DNA of 64,000 bases from Dipodascopsis uninucleata var. uninucleata (taxonomy: Eukaryota; Ascomycota; Lipomycetes; Lipomycetales; Lipomycetaceae), in NCBI GenBank assembly GCA_030568195.1, contig JAJLTO010000006.1, positions 62,001-126,000 of the forward strand, in the 5' to 3' direction. Position 1 is the first letter of the stretch. The number at the start of each line of letters is the position of its first letter. Of this stretch, positions 10,911-23,373 are shown piece by piece. Position numbers and translations under genes: made by a program. The notes beneath the pieces are model-generated. The model saw only the letters and a program-made list of their open reading frames with translations. It made no database searches and had not been told where the DNA came from.

Positions 10911-13900
10911 ATGGACCTTCCTGAAGCAGTAAACTTTCAAGAGATACCTCCAAATTTTGCTGAGGCAGTACAAGAGCTATCACCTTCCGATGAACTTAAT
11001 GATACACGATTTCAGAAATCTTTAGCGACTCTTGGCGGACCTATAAGATCTAGAGACGATGCTAAAAGAAAATCTTCCGGCACAAGATCTCATAATTTGT
11101 TTTTTGAGCAGGAAAACGAAGAAATCGATGAAGGCTCTGAAACGAGTTCCAGCTCTATTAGAGATGCTACGTTAAACCGAATGTGTAAATATACTCTTTA
11201 CGAAACAAAAACCAGATTCTATCTAATAGGATCTAATATTAATGATACAAGGTTTCGAGTCTTGAAGATTGATTTGGCTGTGGAGCAGGATGACCTGTCC
11301 CTAACACAAGATGATACCATATATACATATACTCAAATCATTGAACTGCTAGAAGCGATTCAAGACGGTAATCCTGTCGGAGGTTTAATAAAGAGACTGA
11401 CATTATGGGGCGTTATTGGATTTATACGATTTACACAGTGCTACTACATGGCTGTTATTACAAAACGAAGCGCCGTAGCTCTGCTAGGTGGACATTATAT
11501 TTATCACATTGATGCTACAGAACTTATACCTCTCGCCTCAAGTGCTTCCTATCGTAAACCACATAGGAACTCAAGGGAGGCTAGATTCCTTTCTACTTTT
11601 CAAAACTTAGATCTAAGTAAAACATTCTATTTCAGCTATTCTTATGATATTACGCACACTCTACAGCATAATCTTAATAGGGAAAGGCAGCGTGTCAAAA
11701 ATAATGTTTCTCCCGATGACTGGAAGGTTTATTTAGACTACAATGAAATGTTTGTCTGGAATCATTATCTTCTTAAGCCTGTTTATGAGTCGAAGGTTGA
11801 TGCTATGGCATGGTGTCTTCCTATAATACATGGTTTTATTGATCAGGCAAATATATCTGTTTTTGGCAAAAATGTTTCTATAGCAATTTTGGCTCGTCGT
11901 TCTCATTATTTCGCGGGCGCAAGATTTTTAAAGCGAGGCGCTAATGACGAAGGTTACGTTGCTAATGATGTAGAGACAGAACAAATAGTATCTGACATGC
12001 TATCAACCTCCTTCCATTCTGTGGATGGTAAAGCCTTTGCAAATACTAGATACACGTCATTTGTTCAACATAGAGGAAGTATTCCGTTGTTTTGGACGCA
12101 AGATGTTAGTGGTATGTCTCCAAAACCGCCTATTGAGCTAAATGTTGTGGATCCTTTCTTTAGTGCGGCAGCACTGCACTTTGATGATATGTTTAAGCGT
12201 TATGGGACACCTGTCGTCGTGTTTAACTTAATCAAAACAAGAGAGCGGAACCCGAGAGAGACTATACTGTTACATGAATTTGAACAATGTCTCCAATATC
12301 TCAATCAGTTTCTGCCTGAAAAGGCTAAGATTTTATATACTTCGTGGGACATGAGTAGAGCATCTAAAGGACGAGACCAGGAGGTCATAGAATTTCTAGA
12401 AGAATATGCCGACAAAGTCTTGACCACTATTAAAATATTCCATAATGGGTCCGATCCTATATCTCTTCAGTCAGGAATCTGTCGAACAAATTGCATAGAT
12501 TGTCTTGATCGTACTAACGCGGCGCAATTTGTAATAGGCAAACGAGCACTTGGATACCAGCTTCACGCTCTCGGTATTATCGACGGAACAACCGTTGATT
12601 ACGACACCGATGCCGTCAATTTGCTAACGGAAATGTATCATGACCACGGAGACACTATTGCTCTGCAATATGGTGGATCACACTTGGTGAATACAATGGA
12701 GACATATCGTCGTATTAATCAATGGACTAGTCATTCTCGCGATGTTATTGAAAGTATAAGAAGATATTACAGCAATTCCTTCATTGATAATCAACGACAG
12801 GAGGCGATCAATTTATTCTTAGGTAACTACGTTTTTGAGAAGGATCAACCTATGCTTTGGGATCTAAGTACAGATTACTATTTGCATCATGCTGTCATTA
12901 GCGGTCGTAAGCGCAGAAGGTATGTATGGCACTCGCTCTTTTTAACTAGTTTCTAATCATTTAATAGCTATACGAGATGGTGGACTCCTATCAATATCAT
13001 GAAGTCTTTGAGCGAACGCGAAATACAGAAAATTCCTAATCACTCAACGGCGGATCTAAAATTTCCTTTATATAAGCTTAAGTCAGGATATTTTGATAAC
13101 TATTGGATGGAATACTACAAGCCAAAAATGCTGTCGTCTTTCTCTAAGATATTTCATTTCAACATGAATTCCACACTGAGATATCTACCCTCGGTGTAAG
13201 TATACATATATTTATTTCAAATAATAGATTACATAGGACTGATTTGTTACAGCGCCGTGGGTAATGGGAAGTATAACTTGAGCCCATTTGAATGTCGTCA
13301 GTTACATATTGATCATCAGCCACGGGAATTGATCGATAAGGATCGAATAGCTGATGACAGAAGTAGCATCATTAGTGTCATAAGTAACAGACGAGCCACG
13401 AGAAGGTTTCTCGACATTGGCTTCATTGATTTTTCTTCAAAATTGCCAGAAAGAAGTGCACCACCCTCTCCTCGCGAGGAGCCCGATCTGACTCTTCCTG
13501 CAAACGAAAGCTCCTCGTACCAGATTCCTATTTGTTCTGATGACGAGTTTGACAGCTCCCTATGGTATTATGGAAAAGTTTATGAAAAAAGTGATATATT
13601 TACAGATGTTCCCGATATAAGTGAGATTGTTAACCACAGCATGAAACCATCAGTTTCTCCAAGCGCAACTCAAGATTATAAGAAATATCTAACCAATCTA
13701 GAGATAGCACCATTGTCAAGAAATGAGCGTAAGAACGGCCAAAATAGTCTGCAGCACATGGAATTCGAGAGTTATGTTAAATATTCTAGTTCACCGGATA
13801 GTATACAGCTATTACTTACATCTGAAGATATGGGGCTCTATGAAAACACGGTGTTAATGAACATTACTGATGATGAGCTGACAAAACGAACTAAATTATA

Positions 13901-13955
13901 TCAAATTTGGTCCAAAGGGAAATATGGAACAAAAGTCACTGATATAAAAGCCTAG
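10911..13955 (+). CDS. FIG4: Polyphosphoinositide phosphatase, SAC family
   Basis: Three exons: 10911-12919, 12968-13195, 13253-13955, giving 979 aa. The SAC domain fills roughly residues 80-640 and carries the catalytic CX5R(T/S) motif in CRTNCIDCLDRTNAAQF at about residue 525. The segment RSYTRWWTP across the first intron and the long C-terminal region are typical of Fig4 rather than Sac1, and there is no C-terminal membrane anchor as in Sac1. In yeast Fig4 works with Vac14 and the kinase Fab1 on the vacuole to set PI(3,5)P2 levels. Introns are 48 and 57 nt. The C-terminal tail beyond about residue 760 is serine-rich and poorly conserved. The gene converges on TTI2 with only 95 bp between stops. 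Confidence 0.93.
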
Positions 13956-14050
13956 TGCAAAGAAGCGAGTATTTCATAACCCTTGAACATAATTAAGATA
14001 TATGAAAGATCTTAGATTGACTGAAGCTAATGCATACCGAATCACTATAA

Positions 14051-16034
14051 TCAGTAATTTGTAGTTTCAGATAAAAGATTAGTGAAGTTGTCGTCAGTTT
14101 TCAATAATTCATTTACCATTTCATCCCAAGAATATCCATCTTGGGTACCTTTTTTAGTTGTGTCTTTCAAAAGCTGGACAGACCATTTTAATGAACTTTG
14201 TAAATCTGTTCTTTCTTGATTCTGAGAATCTTCCATTTCGAATGTTCTCTTCCAACAAAACAGAATACCCTTCATAATAGAATATTGATAGCTCCCAATT
14301 CTGGGACTGGTAATGACTATCATGTTATTTAATGTTTGTAATGTCGTAAATAAAAGTGGAATATACATCATTCCGAAAGGATCTGAGAGGATATTTACAA
14401 GCAATGATATGACTTTCTAGAAAAAGACGTTAGATTTTTTAAGCTCTGCACACTGTAAACTAAATAGGATTTTTCTTACTTGCAGATGCTTAATAGAGAA
14501 TATACCCATTTCAGTAACTATTATATTTATCTTAGAAATGAGAAGCCGAGCAAGCTCTACTTTGTCACCACAGACGTCGAATGTCATATATATTCCGTTT
14601 ATCAAAATCAAATCTAATAGTCTCGATTTACGTCTCTCGATAATTTTATCATCGAGATCAATATCTTCCGATTGAGTACGTCTTAGAGAAGCAGACTTTA
14701 CAAATTCTGGTAATCTTGCTCTTATTGAAGCTAGTAGTATGAGATCGTCATATGCGATATCTAGTAGTCGTATAGATTCATCTATCGTTATATTAGACAT
14801 CCCCAAAGGCAGATATGAAAGGCAGCCAACCAAGCTATCCCAAAACAACGGTAATAATCCAGTAATATTTAAGAACCGGATATTCACTTTAGATATAAGT
14901 GAGTGGATACACTCTGCTCCTATTGCTTTGTAATTTGGATTCGCATCACCGAGAATCAGCATCGTGGCAGGAACAATTAGACTCCAGTTTTCAATCAAAA
15001 ATGACTCCTGCGACGAAGATTAGTATCTAATATACACCTATATTGCCATTAAATTACCAACATACTTCCGAAGTAGTTATAATATATAAAAAAAGAGGTG
15101 CGGCTTCAGGATTACTAGAAGTCCACTTCGAGTGCTCTGCATCAATTTTCGTTTGTAAAGACATTGGCAAGTCCGAATCTATCGAAAATCTCCCTGCTCC
15201 TGATACTTTCGGTACTCTGCTCGACTTAAAAATTGGTGTTATTTCTTTTTTAAGAATATCCGAATTAATGTTAGTAAAGTCAAGTAACTCTGAGGGAAGA
15301 AACTCGAGTAACTTTGATGCGGTTTTGGATGCATCTTTTGAAGACCAGGGCCAATCGCTATTTAAGAAAATAGCTGAGGATTTAACCACTCGCAAAAAAT
15401 CAACTCTATCAATATCCGGATACACAAATGTTAGGATTTCCGCTAAAGCTTTAAGCATCTGCGACGCTAAAAGTCTGTAATTTGTTTGTAAAATCCATCG
15501 CGGTTGATCAAGAGCTATTGGATATTAGAAGTTAATACTAATAATTCATGATGTAATCCTGAATCAATTCAATTTTAAAAATAATACCTCCTTCCGCATC
15601 TCTCCATATCCATTCGCCTCGAAGAGGCCTAAGATTCTCACATAGAACCTCAATAATATTATATGCCAGATCATTCCAGGAACTAGGATAATCAAGATCT
15701 TCCTGATTGAAGAACTCAAAAACCCAGCAAAGTTCGCGAACAATTTCTATCTTCTATAAAAGCATTAATATTATATTAGAAATTTAATAGATATTACTCT
15801 CTTAAAAGCATATGTACCTTATTGAGTTCTTCAGATGTGACAGTATCGGATATGACAATGTGATCAGGCTGAAAGATCTCGAGAGAATCTTGACTAGAGC
15901 CAAGTGATCTGAGAAACTCCCTATTACTAATGTCAGCTATATGCGTCTACGATACATGATATGAATACTTACTTCTTTCCGTCTGATAATCCTTCACGAG
16001 GTTGTTTAGCTATCAACGATGAAAACTCACTCAT
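14051..16034 (-). CDS. TTI2: Tel2-interacting protein 2 (TTT complex)
   Basis: Six exons on the minus strand: 15973-16034, 15818-15920, 15588-15753, 15066-15514, 14480-15007, 14051-14416, giving 557 aa. Introns are 52-73 nt and all phases close. The central block shows the Tti2 family pattern: ENWSLIVPATMLILGDANP, then YKAIGAECIHSL, ITGLLPLFWDSLVGCLSYLP and LDIAYDDLILLA. The protein is all-helical and HEAT-like. Tti2 with Tel2 and Tti1 forms the TTT cochaperone that matures PIKK kinases (TOR, ATM/ATR, DNA-PK relatives). The match rests on recalled family patterns in a fast-evolving protein, so the call is good but not certain; the open frame across six exons is itself strong evidence of a real gene. 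Confidence 0.82.
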
Positions 16035-16328
16035 GGAATATTTGAGATTCACAAAAAAATACGCAATACCAAATATCCACAATTTTACTTTATTCCTGTC
16101 ATCAAGATTAGTTCAAATTTGGAAGTGAAAAGAAAAGTAAAAATAAATTTGATGGGATACTATTACACTATTCAAATTATGTACGTTAGCTATCCAACAA
16201 CAATGATTGATCTATTTACATATGATATGAGGAAACAGATAAGTCGAAAAATGCATAAATAGCCCTAATATTATACATAAATCAATTTTTGTTTAAAAAA
16301 ACGAAAATGTGAATTAACAAACTAGCAT

Positions 16329-18590
16329 TTACGACGAGGTGTTAGACTGAACTGCCCGACCATTGGCTGACTCTTCTGATATATCAAGCTCCTCAGAAAT
16401 GCTAGTTTCTACATCTTCATCCAAGTCCTCAGCAACTATGGTCTTTTTTCTTCTAAACTGGATAGAATTGAGACATCGATCAATGAGGTTTTGTACATGG
16501 GAATTGAGCTCCTGCGCACCTCCACGATCGAATAGTATAGATGGAAAACGATACGAGAGCCAAAGATAAAGTGTAATGATTTTATGCAATCGCTCCAGCG
16601 TTTGAAGTGTTTTCGGACGATCAACTCTAGCATCTTCTATAGCTTCCAGGTCAAAGTAGGGAATATCGACGAGCGAGATTGGAGTGCCTTGAGCAATTGC
16701 AGTAGCAAATTCGAACACCACATGTTTCATTATTTTTATCCTAGAACCGACAGGTGCTGTAATTAATCGTAATTTTTCCTCTAATGTAAGCCCTTTTACA
16801 TCGGAGATCATACTAGCGACATCTAGCTGATTCTTTAAGTTGCATGGATCATACAAATTAGAGCCAGATGAGGACTTATAAAACTGTCTCAAGATGTCTT
16901 CCATACTAGTATCGGCAGGAAATTCAAGCGCAAACTTGTAAAGAATATCGTCTTGAGGAATAATTCCAGCCTTCGCTATCTGTCTTGGTTTTCCTGTCAA
17001 GCATCTTGAGAGATAATAATAGTCATCCGAATCAAGGCTAGTAACGTATCCCACTTTATCTGCAGTTTCTTTCTGATTATCGTACTTGACAGCAGCTTGA
17101 TATCTTCCCGCTCTACCAGCAATTTGCTTTACTTGATTAGGATCAATTCTGCGAAACTTCCTGCCATCAAACTTGACAGTAGTTTCAAAGACCACTCGCT
17201 TGATGGAGAGATTAAGGCCCATACCAATGGCATCGGAGGCAATGAGTATATCAACATCTGAGTTCGGATTATTGAAAAGTTGAGCCTGTCGTGATCTCGT
17301 CTCTGGAGGTAACCCACCATAAATAACGGCACACTTTAAGTCAGTCGCTTTGGTTATATTCTGACGCAAAGCAAAAATATTTTCACGTGAAAATGTCACA
17401 ACAGCATCACCCTTTTTCAATCTACCATAATCGGTGTCTAAGGAACTCTTTTCTACTTTGAGAGGGCTCAGTCTTTCATAGTAATTGACAACAGCATCTT
17501 CTCCTAGAGATTTCGCCATAGAAACGAGAAGATTAACGCTTCTTTCTTCTCCACAACAGTGAATCTCTTTTGCTCGTAGACCAAGTAATGCAGCAGTCCA
17601 TGCCCAGCCTCTATCAGGTTCTGCAATCATTTGAATTTCATCAATAACTGCAACCTCCATGTCACGATCCATATCCACCATCTCAACCGTAGAAGCAGAT
17701 AGTGCAGCTTTATTACCATATTGATCTAAGCCTTCTATAACCTCTTCTCCCGTAATCAAATTACACGGATGCCCAGCTGCCTTGAATCTCTCATAAACTT
17801 CTCTTGCCAATAAGCGAAGTGGCCCAGCATAAACACCTGATCCAGATTCTTGAAGGCGTTTCAAAGCATTATATGTCTTCCCACTATTAGTTGGCCCAAC
17901 ATGTAAGACCCATTTTCGCTTCATTCGACGAGCAGCCGGATACCATTCTTCAGGATATCTCATATTAGTTAAGTTCGCAGTGAGATTGTCGTCCGCTGAC
18001 GACTGAAGTTTCTTGCGGGATTCAGTCTGGTGGATGTAATTCACGAAAAATCGACCCAAATAATAATCAAATTCTAAAAGACTTTTGTTGATATTACTGG
18101 GCGACATGAGCCATTCTCTAAGTGTCCCAAGATGTGGTAATATAGGATCTCGTTCGAGATACTCGTCGAGATACGGCGCATTTTCTTCGTAGAATTGCTC
18201 CTCGGGAAGATTAAAAACTGCATTCGAGAACAGCTCTAGTTTATTGAGGAATAGCCATTGCGGTATATTATCTACACCAAGCCGTTTCCTCATTTTGAAC
18301 AGTGATAAATTATCCATTCGTGAGCGTACAAAGTATCTCAGTTGCTTATAAGTGACATCGTCAAATTCATTAGGCAGTAATCGTTTGTCCGCACTCTTTA
18401 GCCTTACGGTGTCATAAGATCTCCTAACGCGGAAATCATTATCGGGTAGTTTTCGTGAAAAAACTTTAGATGAATTCCATCTACTTGAAATCGACAGAGA
18501 CTTGTGAGTTCCTATTATCATACACCTCAGGCTTCTAGCTGACAATATTCCAAACTTTTGGGCGAGGAAAAACCTCAGCGCCGAGCACAT
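16329..18590 (-). CDS. SUV3: Mitochondrial ATP-dependent RNA helicase (degradosome)
   Basis: Intronless, 753 aa from the ATG at 18590. The N-terminus (MCSALRFFLAQKFGILSARS) is basic, lacks acidic residues and is rich in hydrophobic and hydroxylated residues, as expected for a mitochondrial presequence. Helicase motifs: Walker A in HVGPTNSGKTYNAL (about residue 230), DEIQM for motif II, CAVIYGGLPPETRSRQAQLF, and QIAGRAGRY for motif VI. Suv3-family C-terminal segments follow. With an RNase partner it turns over mitochondrial RNA, including intron and antisense transcripts. The acidic, serine-rich tail (about the last 35 residues) is lineage-specific. It shares a divergent promoter region with SEC1. 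Confidence 0.95.
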   Translation of the reverse strand: MCSALRFFLAQKFGILSARSLRCMIIGTHKSLSISSRWNSSKVFSRKLPDNDFRVRRSYDTVRLKSADKRLLPNEFDDVTYKQLRYFVRSRMDNLSLFKMRKRLGVDNIPQWLFLNKLELFSNAVFNLPEEQFYEENAPYLDEYLERDPILPHLGTLREWLMSPSNINKSLLEFDYYLGRFFVNYIHQTESRKKLQSSADDNLTANLTNMRYPEEWYPAARRMKRKWVLHVGPTNSGKTYNALKRLQESGSGVYAGPLRLLAREVYERFKAAGHPCNLITGEEVIEGLDQYGNKAALSASTVEMVDMDRDMEVAVIDEIQMIAEPDRGWAWTAALLGLRAKEIHCCGEERSVNLLVSMAKSLGEDAVVNYYERLSPLKVEKSSLDTDYGRLKKGDAVVTFSRENIFALRQNITKATDLKCAVIYGGLPPETRSRQAQLFNNPNSDVDILIASDAIGMGLNLSIKRVVFETTVKFDGRKFRRIDPNQVKQIAGRAGRYQAAVKYDNQKETADKVGYVTSLDSDDYYYLSRCLTGKPRQIAKAGIIPQDDILYKFALEFPADTSMEDILRQFYKSSSGSNLYDPCNLKNQLDVASMISDVKGLTLEEKLRLITAPVGSRIKIMKHVVFEFATAIAQGTPISLVDIPYFDLEAIEDARVDRPKTLQTLERLHKIITLYLWLSYRFPSILFDRGGAQELNSHVQNLIDRCLNSIQFRRKKTIVAEDLDEDVETSISEELDISEESANGRAVQSNTSS

Positions 18591-19107
18591 GTCGTCTATG
18601 TACAGAATATAAGAGTTAAGTGCCCAAACTAAATACTGTAACACATAGAATATCTTATCTACTGGCAAAATCTATCATCTAGATGAATCAACTAGGACCT
18701 AAATAATTTCCAAGTTATATTTACACTTCATTGAAATAATCAGAATATACTGAAAATTATTTAGGGCTCGTTGGGACGAACAAGATTAATCACGTGATCA
18801 AGATATTTCTTCACGTGATTGAGGAGCAGCACGCTACTATTAGTAAAATTGAATGAGTATCCAGGGAAGACTCCTTTAGAGACTGTACTGTACGTTGGAT
18901 ATAAAGCTTAAAGATCGCGACAGGTCTGATTTTGATCCGAAGTTCGTCTTGATCTACGTGAGTAAAGGGCGCATAGGTATCAAACTTATTCAGCAACGGA
19001 AAGACTTGAAAAGATTTTGCTTTTCTCAGCTGTCCTCATTACACAGTAGTAAGGTCAGACTGTCTGCAATTTCTATCTACAGGTAACCGGAGGGGATCGT
19101 GGCAATA
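18591..19107. other. Divergent SUV3/SEC1 promoter region
   Basis: This 517 bp spacer must serve both divergent genes. It holds two CACGTG boxes 21 bp apart, listed separately. No independent ORF is supported. Confidence 0.6.
18789..18818. promoter_or_regulatory. Paired CACGTG (E-box/Cbf1-type) sites
   Basis: Two copies of TCACGTGA, with cores at 18791-18796 and 18812-18817. Their centres are 21 bp apart, two helical turns, so both face the same side of the DNA. They lie about 200 bp before the SUV3 ATG and 290 bp before the SEC1 ATG. Such boxes bind Cbf1, Pho4 or other bHLH factors in yeasts. Single CACGTG words are not rare in DNA of this composition; the spacing and extended match are what raise interest. 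Confidence 0.45.
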
Positions 19108-21660
19108 ATGGGATTCTCGTTGTTCGATGTCTATAAAAAAAGTAAGTCATACTTATGAAATTTGTGGATACGTGTGACGTTCTAGATGTTTACTGAGATT
19201 ACTAGAAATATACGAGGTGCTAGATTCTATAGTTGTGCAAAACAATGTGAGTGAAGCCGAATAGATTGTTTAGAAGCTGAGGTGAATTGCATGGTTAGTT
19301 CCGACGTGATAATTAACATAAACAATACATGTGCACTATAGTACAAATACCTTGTTCTAGATGACTATACTTCGCGACTAGTAGGAAATGTTGTAGAAAA
19401 TATTGAGCTACTGAAGCGAAATATTTCAGGTATGTAGGTCGCAGACAGCGTCATATGCAACGATAGCGGAGTACATCTCTTGAATTCATATTTATAAGAT
19501 TTTTTCTAATTCATACCATTTCTGTTCCAATAGCTGTGGAAATAATAGAAGAGAAGAGACAGCCCAAAGGCTCTTTTGAAGCTGTGTATATATTAACAGC
19601 AAGACCACATATATTGGAGTGTCTGATATCAGACTATGCTCGAGCAACGCCCCGCTACGCTGCTGCACATGTATTTTTTGTACCGAGTAAGTCTGTTCGA
19701 CTGAATCTACTTCTATAGACTATCAAAAAAGTGGTATCATAAGATAAATGCATTCTAATCATAGTGTTGTGTTTAGTTATTGATGTTGCCGATCGCTCCA
19801 AGTTGTTGAGTTCACCTGCTGGAAAATTTATTCGAACTTGTCTGCCTCTGCTCCTTGATTACTTCCCTAAGGAATCGAATGTATTCACTTTTAACGAATC
19901 GAATGCACCCCCTATATTCTATAATACCGAGTGCCTGAATATTGTATCCAAGACTGTTCGGAAGACAGCAAAGAAGGTCAGTATCCGACAACGAGTCCTT
20001 GATAAAAACTAACTGCGCGGAGCTCTGTGCAATATGTTAACAAATGTTTTGAATATAGCTCGTCAGCGTATGTGCTTCTTTAGGGGAGTATCCCATAGTG
20101 AGATTTTATAGCCCGAGAGAGCCGACACATGATGCATATACTCTTCCATATCTTTTGGCAAATGAATTTCAGAAAGAGCTAGACGAATATGCAAGAGCTA
20201 ATAGAAATTTTCCTTCGGTAGAGTCAAATAGACCCCAATCTGTATTTATAATTGCAGATAGAACTCTCGATTTGAAAGAACCTTTCCTACATGAATTTAG
20301 CTACGAGGCCATGGCTCATGATTTATTGTATATAGAAGATGGAAATAAGTATACATACGATATCGTGGTTGACAATGATAGACGAGAGAAGGTGACAGGT
20401 GTTCTTTCAGAATCTGATCCTATATGGGTTAAGTTGAGACATAAGTACATCGCAGATGCTATGGAAGGTGTACGAGAGAAGATCGTCAAATTTACGGAAG
20501 AAAATTCAACGTTAATCAACATGCAAAATGCATCTGCCTCTCAGCTGAAAGATGTCATGCTCACAATCAAAGTTTTTAGCAAAGAGAAAGACCAATTAAG
20601 TTTGCATAGTAATATGACTGAAACTATATCCGAGCTCTTCTCACGCACTCGACTTTCAGATATTGCGAATATTGAACAGTGTCTTGCTACAGGTCTTAAT
20701 GATGAAGGTAAGCATCCAAGAACAGTCTTGGAAGAGCTAGTGCCTCTATTGGACGATCCCCAAGTATCATCGTGCGACAAAGTTCGTTTGGTAGCCTTAT
20801 ATCTAATGTTTAGAGATGGAATAATTGAGGCTGATTTTAAGAAGCTATGCTATCACGCCAAGCTGAGTAGTGCGGATATCCAATCATTGAGAAATCTTGA
20901 TCTTCTTGGATTTCAGATTATCAAGAAGTCACTCCATGAACGGCGAAAACCTAAGAAAGCACCAAGACCAGATTACGATGATACCAAAGAGTTTACTGAA
21001 ATCTCTAGATATGCGCCTTCTGTTAGACGTATCTTGGATGACATTGTACAAAATAGCTTAGATAGTCAAGATTTTCCATTGATGAAAGACCAACATGACG
21101 ACGTCAGTGTCATTTCTGAAACGTTGACCCCAGCACCTACCGGTACGTCTAGTACAAGCAGACGAAATAAGGCTACATGGCATGATAGATCGGCTGGTAT
21201 ACAGACTCCCGCTCAAAGGATTTTTATTTTTATTGCAGGAGGTGTGACCTACGGAGAATGCAGGGCTGCATACGACATATCGCATACGTATAATAAGGAA
21301 GTCATAATTGGTTCCGAAGAAATTTTAACACCACAAATGTGGTTGCAAAATCTCTTCAAGATCAGGGCACCTCGGAAATCTCTCAATTTGATAGAGGATC
21401 AGCCTGAGGTCAAAGCACCGGCCCATCTTTTTGAACCTGACGTTGTCACTACTGCATCATCAATAAAGACCGCTGCATCTAGTGGTGCGAGCAAAATAGG
21501 CAAGCCAGCGGCATCGTCAGGACATGCTGTCCCATCTTCTGCTCCTAACAAACTTTCCAGAAATCCAGAACATTCTCACCACAAACCGTCCGGAAACCCT
21601 CCCGGTCATTTTAATGTGGAAAAAAAGAAGAGCAGTAAGCTGGGAAAGCTATTTAGATAA
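19108..21660 (+). CDS. SEC1: SM protein for exocytosis
   Basis: Six exons: 19108-19141, 19206-19246, 19342-19429, 19534-19686, 19777-19976, 20059-21660, giving 705 aa. The five 5' introns (64-104 nt) crowd the first 950 bp. Junctions rebuild Sec1/Munc18 sequence: YKYLVLDDYTSRLVGNV, GSFEAVYILTARPHILECL, YAAAHVFFVP, then LVSVCASLGEYPIVRFYSP across the last intron. Later blocks SVFIIADRTLDLKEPFLHEF, SYEAMAHDLLYI and RIFIFIAGGVTYGECRAAYD fit the Sec1 branch rather than Sly1, Vps45 or Vps33. Sec1 binds assembled exocytic SNARE complexes at sites of polarised secretion. A basic, serine-rich tail ends in KKSSKLGKLFR, as in yeast Sec1. Exons 1 and 2 (34 and 41 nt) are inferred from phase and weak similarity. 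Confidence 0.94.
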
Positions 21661-22235
21661 TTGCGGAGAGTCAAGTGCTCATTTGTATCTTTAACCTTTT
21701 TCCCTAAAGTACTTGATATAACTGCTATTGACTCAATTTATTGTTTATATTCTTCCTCCTCCATTATTATTATTATTAGTTTTATTATTACTATTTTTGA
21801 TTTGTACTGACTCTTTGGTAGTTTATGGCATTTTATGTATTATATTGTAGACATTAATTTTAACCTTCACGTGACTAATTCGTGCATTTTGTATATATAT
21901 ATATATATATTATTTAATGGAATCAAATACGTACATTAATTTTACCTCTATTATTTCGTTCTTATTTATTAGTAGTCTTAGAGAAGGACGTGCTGGAAGT
22001 GGCTATTTCTAACATAAGTGTCTACCATGGCTGATAGCTTATAGTGTCATAACTAGACATTAGTGCTATAAGGGTTTGTACCACGCGTTTATAACCCAAA
22101 CAATTTATTAATTTACGCGTCGTCGTATTTATTTCTCTCTTCAGTCTCCATTTCGTAAAGCAGTACTTGTCACTTATACTTCAGTAGCATATATCACTGA
22201 GTCATTTCCATAATTATTATAAGTCTAGAGAGAAG
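21661..22235. other. Intergenic, SEC1 3' region and RFA2 promoter
   Basis: Contains a (TA)n tract at about 21892-21911, TTATTA-rich runs near 21765-21800, one CACGTG at 21868-21873, and two ACGCGT boxes closer to RFA2 (listed separately). No ORF. Confidence 0.6.
22083..22120. promoter_or_regulatory. Two ACGCGT (MCB) boxes upstream of RFA2
   Basis: Perfect MluI cell-cycle boxes at 22083-22088 and 22115-22120, 153 and 121 bp before the RFA2 ATG and 32 bp apart. In yeasts MBF binds this word and drives G1/S transcription of replication genes, RFA genes among them. The word and position are seen; binding is inferred. Confidence 0.7.
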
Positions 22236-23373
22236 ATGTCGTATGATTCTGGATATGCTGCTGTATCCTATGGAGGCTATGGAAGTAACAGTGGGGGTGG
22301 TTTCGTAACTACCGGATATGGAGCTACTGAGTCTGTATCTAATAATGAAACAAAATTCAGCTCGCCTAGTGGTGGCGATCGAGTAAGTAGAACTGACATA
22401 AATCAGAGTACATTTGAATACAGAAATTGGTATACTAATAAACACCTAGACACTTCCAGAAGCGAAGACAAGATCAAGGCCTGTGACAATCAAACAAATT
22501 AATAGTGCCACACAAGTACATGCAGACGCGGAATTCAATATCGACGACGTAGAGGTCGCTATTGTGAGTATGATTGTCAATTAACTTCAGTATTGCACGC
22601 TAATTTTTAAATCTTAGGTCACATTTGTTGGGATTGTGCGAAATGTACTAAGTCTGGCGACGAATTCAGTTTATAGGATTGAAGATGGTACGGGAACTTG
22701 CGAAATCAGACAATTTAGATCACCACAGCAACAGAACCAACGCGATCAAGAGGTCCAATTGTATGTAAAGGATTCTCTTTCGCTTCGGTTTGCTAGTTAA
22801 GCATGAAGAGAATATTGTGTTACTGACTTGAGAATCTAGTCCTCAGCCTGGAGATTATGTGCGAGTGATAGGTGAACTAAAAACGTTTGGTGGCAAGAGA
22901 CACATTGTTTGTCATAGAATACGTCCAATTAAAGACTACAACGAAGTCATTTATGCTCAATTGGAGGCTCTGTATGTTCATTTACAATATAAGGGAAAGA
23001 GAACGAACGACAGTACAGAAATGAATGTTTCGACAATAAATAATATGACTGACTCTATGACGACATCTCGAAGTTATGTTAATGAAGATCTCACTGCCCT
23101 TCAGAAAAAAATTATGGATATTATGACTACTGCACAAGAACAAAGCTCAAATGAGGGAGCACATATTCACATCATTGCAGACAGAGCTGGTGCTAGTATT
23201 GCGACCATTCAACGTACTTGCGAGGAATTATCTGAGATGGGTCTTGTCTATACCACCATTGACTATGATCATGTAAGTAGCATTATTTTCACTCAAGCTT
23301 TTAAATCTTGTTTATACCAATGTTATTTTCCCGTTTCTAACCAAATGACGATATATAGTATAAATTGACTTAA
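22236..23373 (+). CDS. RFA2: Replication protein A, 32 kDa subunit
   Basis: Five exons: 22236-22382, 22450-22563, 22618-22760, 22840-23272, 23359-23373, giving 283 aa. The N-terminus is rich in Gly, Ser and Tyr, the phosphorylated tail of RPA32. It leads into RSRPVTIKQINSAT, the OB fold (VTFVGIVRNVL, YRIEDGTGTCEIRQF, GDYVRVIGELKTFGGKRHIV, IRPIKDYNEV), and a C-terminal winged helix (HIHIIADRAGASIATIQ). RPA binds single-stranded DNA in replication, repair and checkpoint signalling. The last exon is only 15 nt, coding YKLT plus stop; it restores the DHFK(S/T)-type end found in the family, and without it the frame would run on into the intron. Confidence 0.96.
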
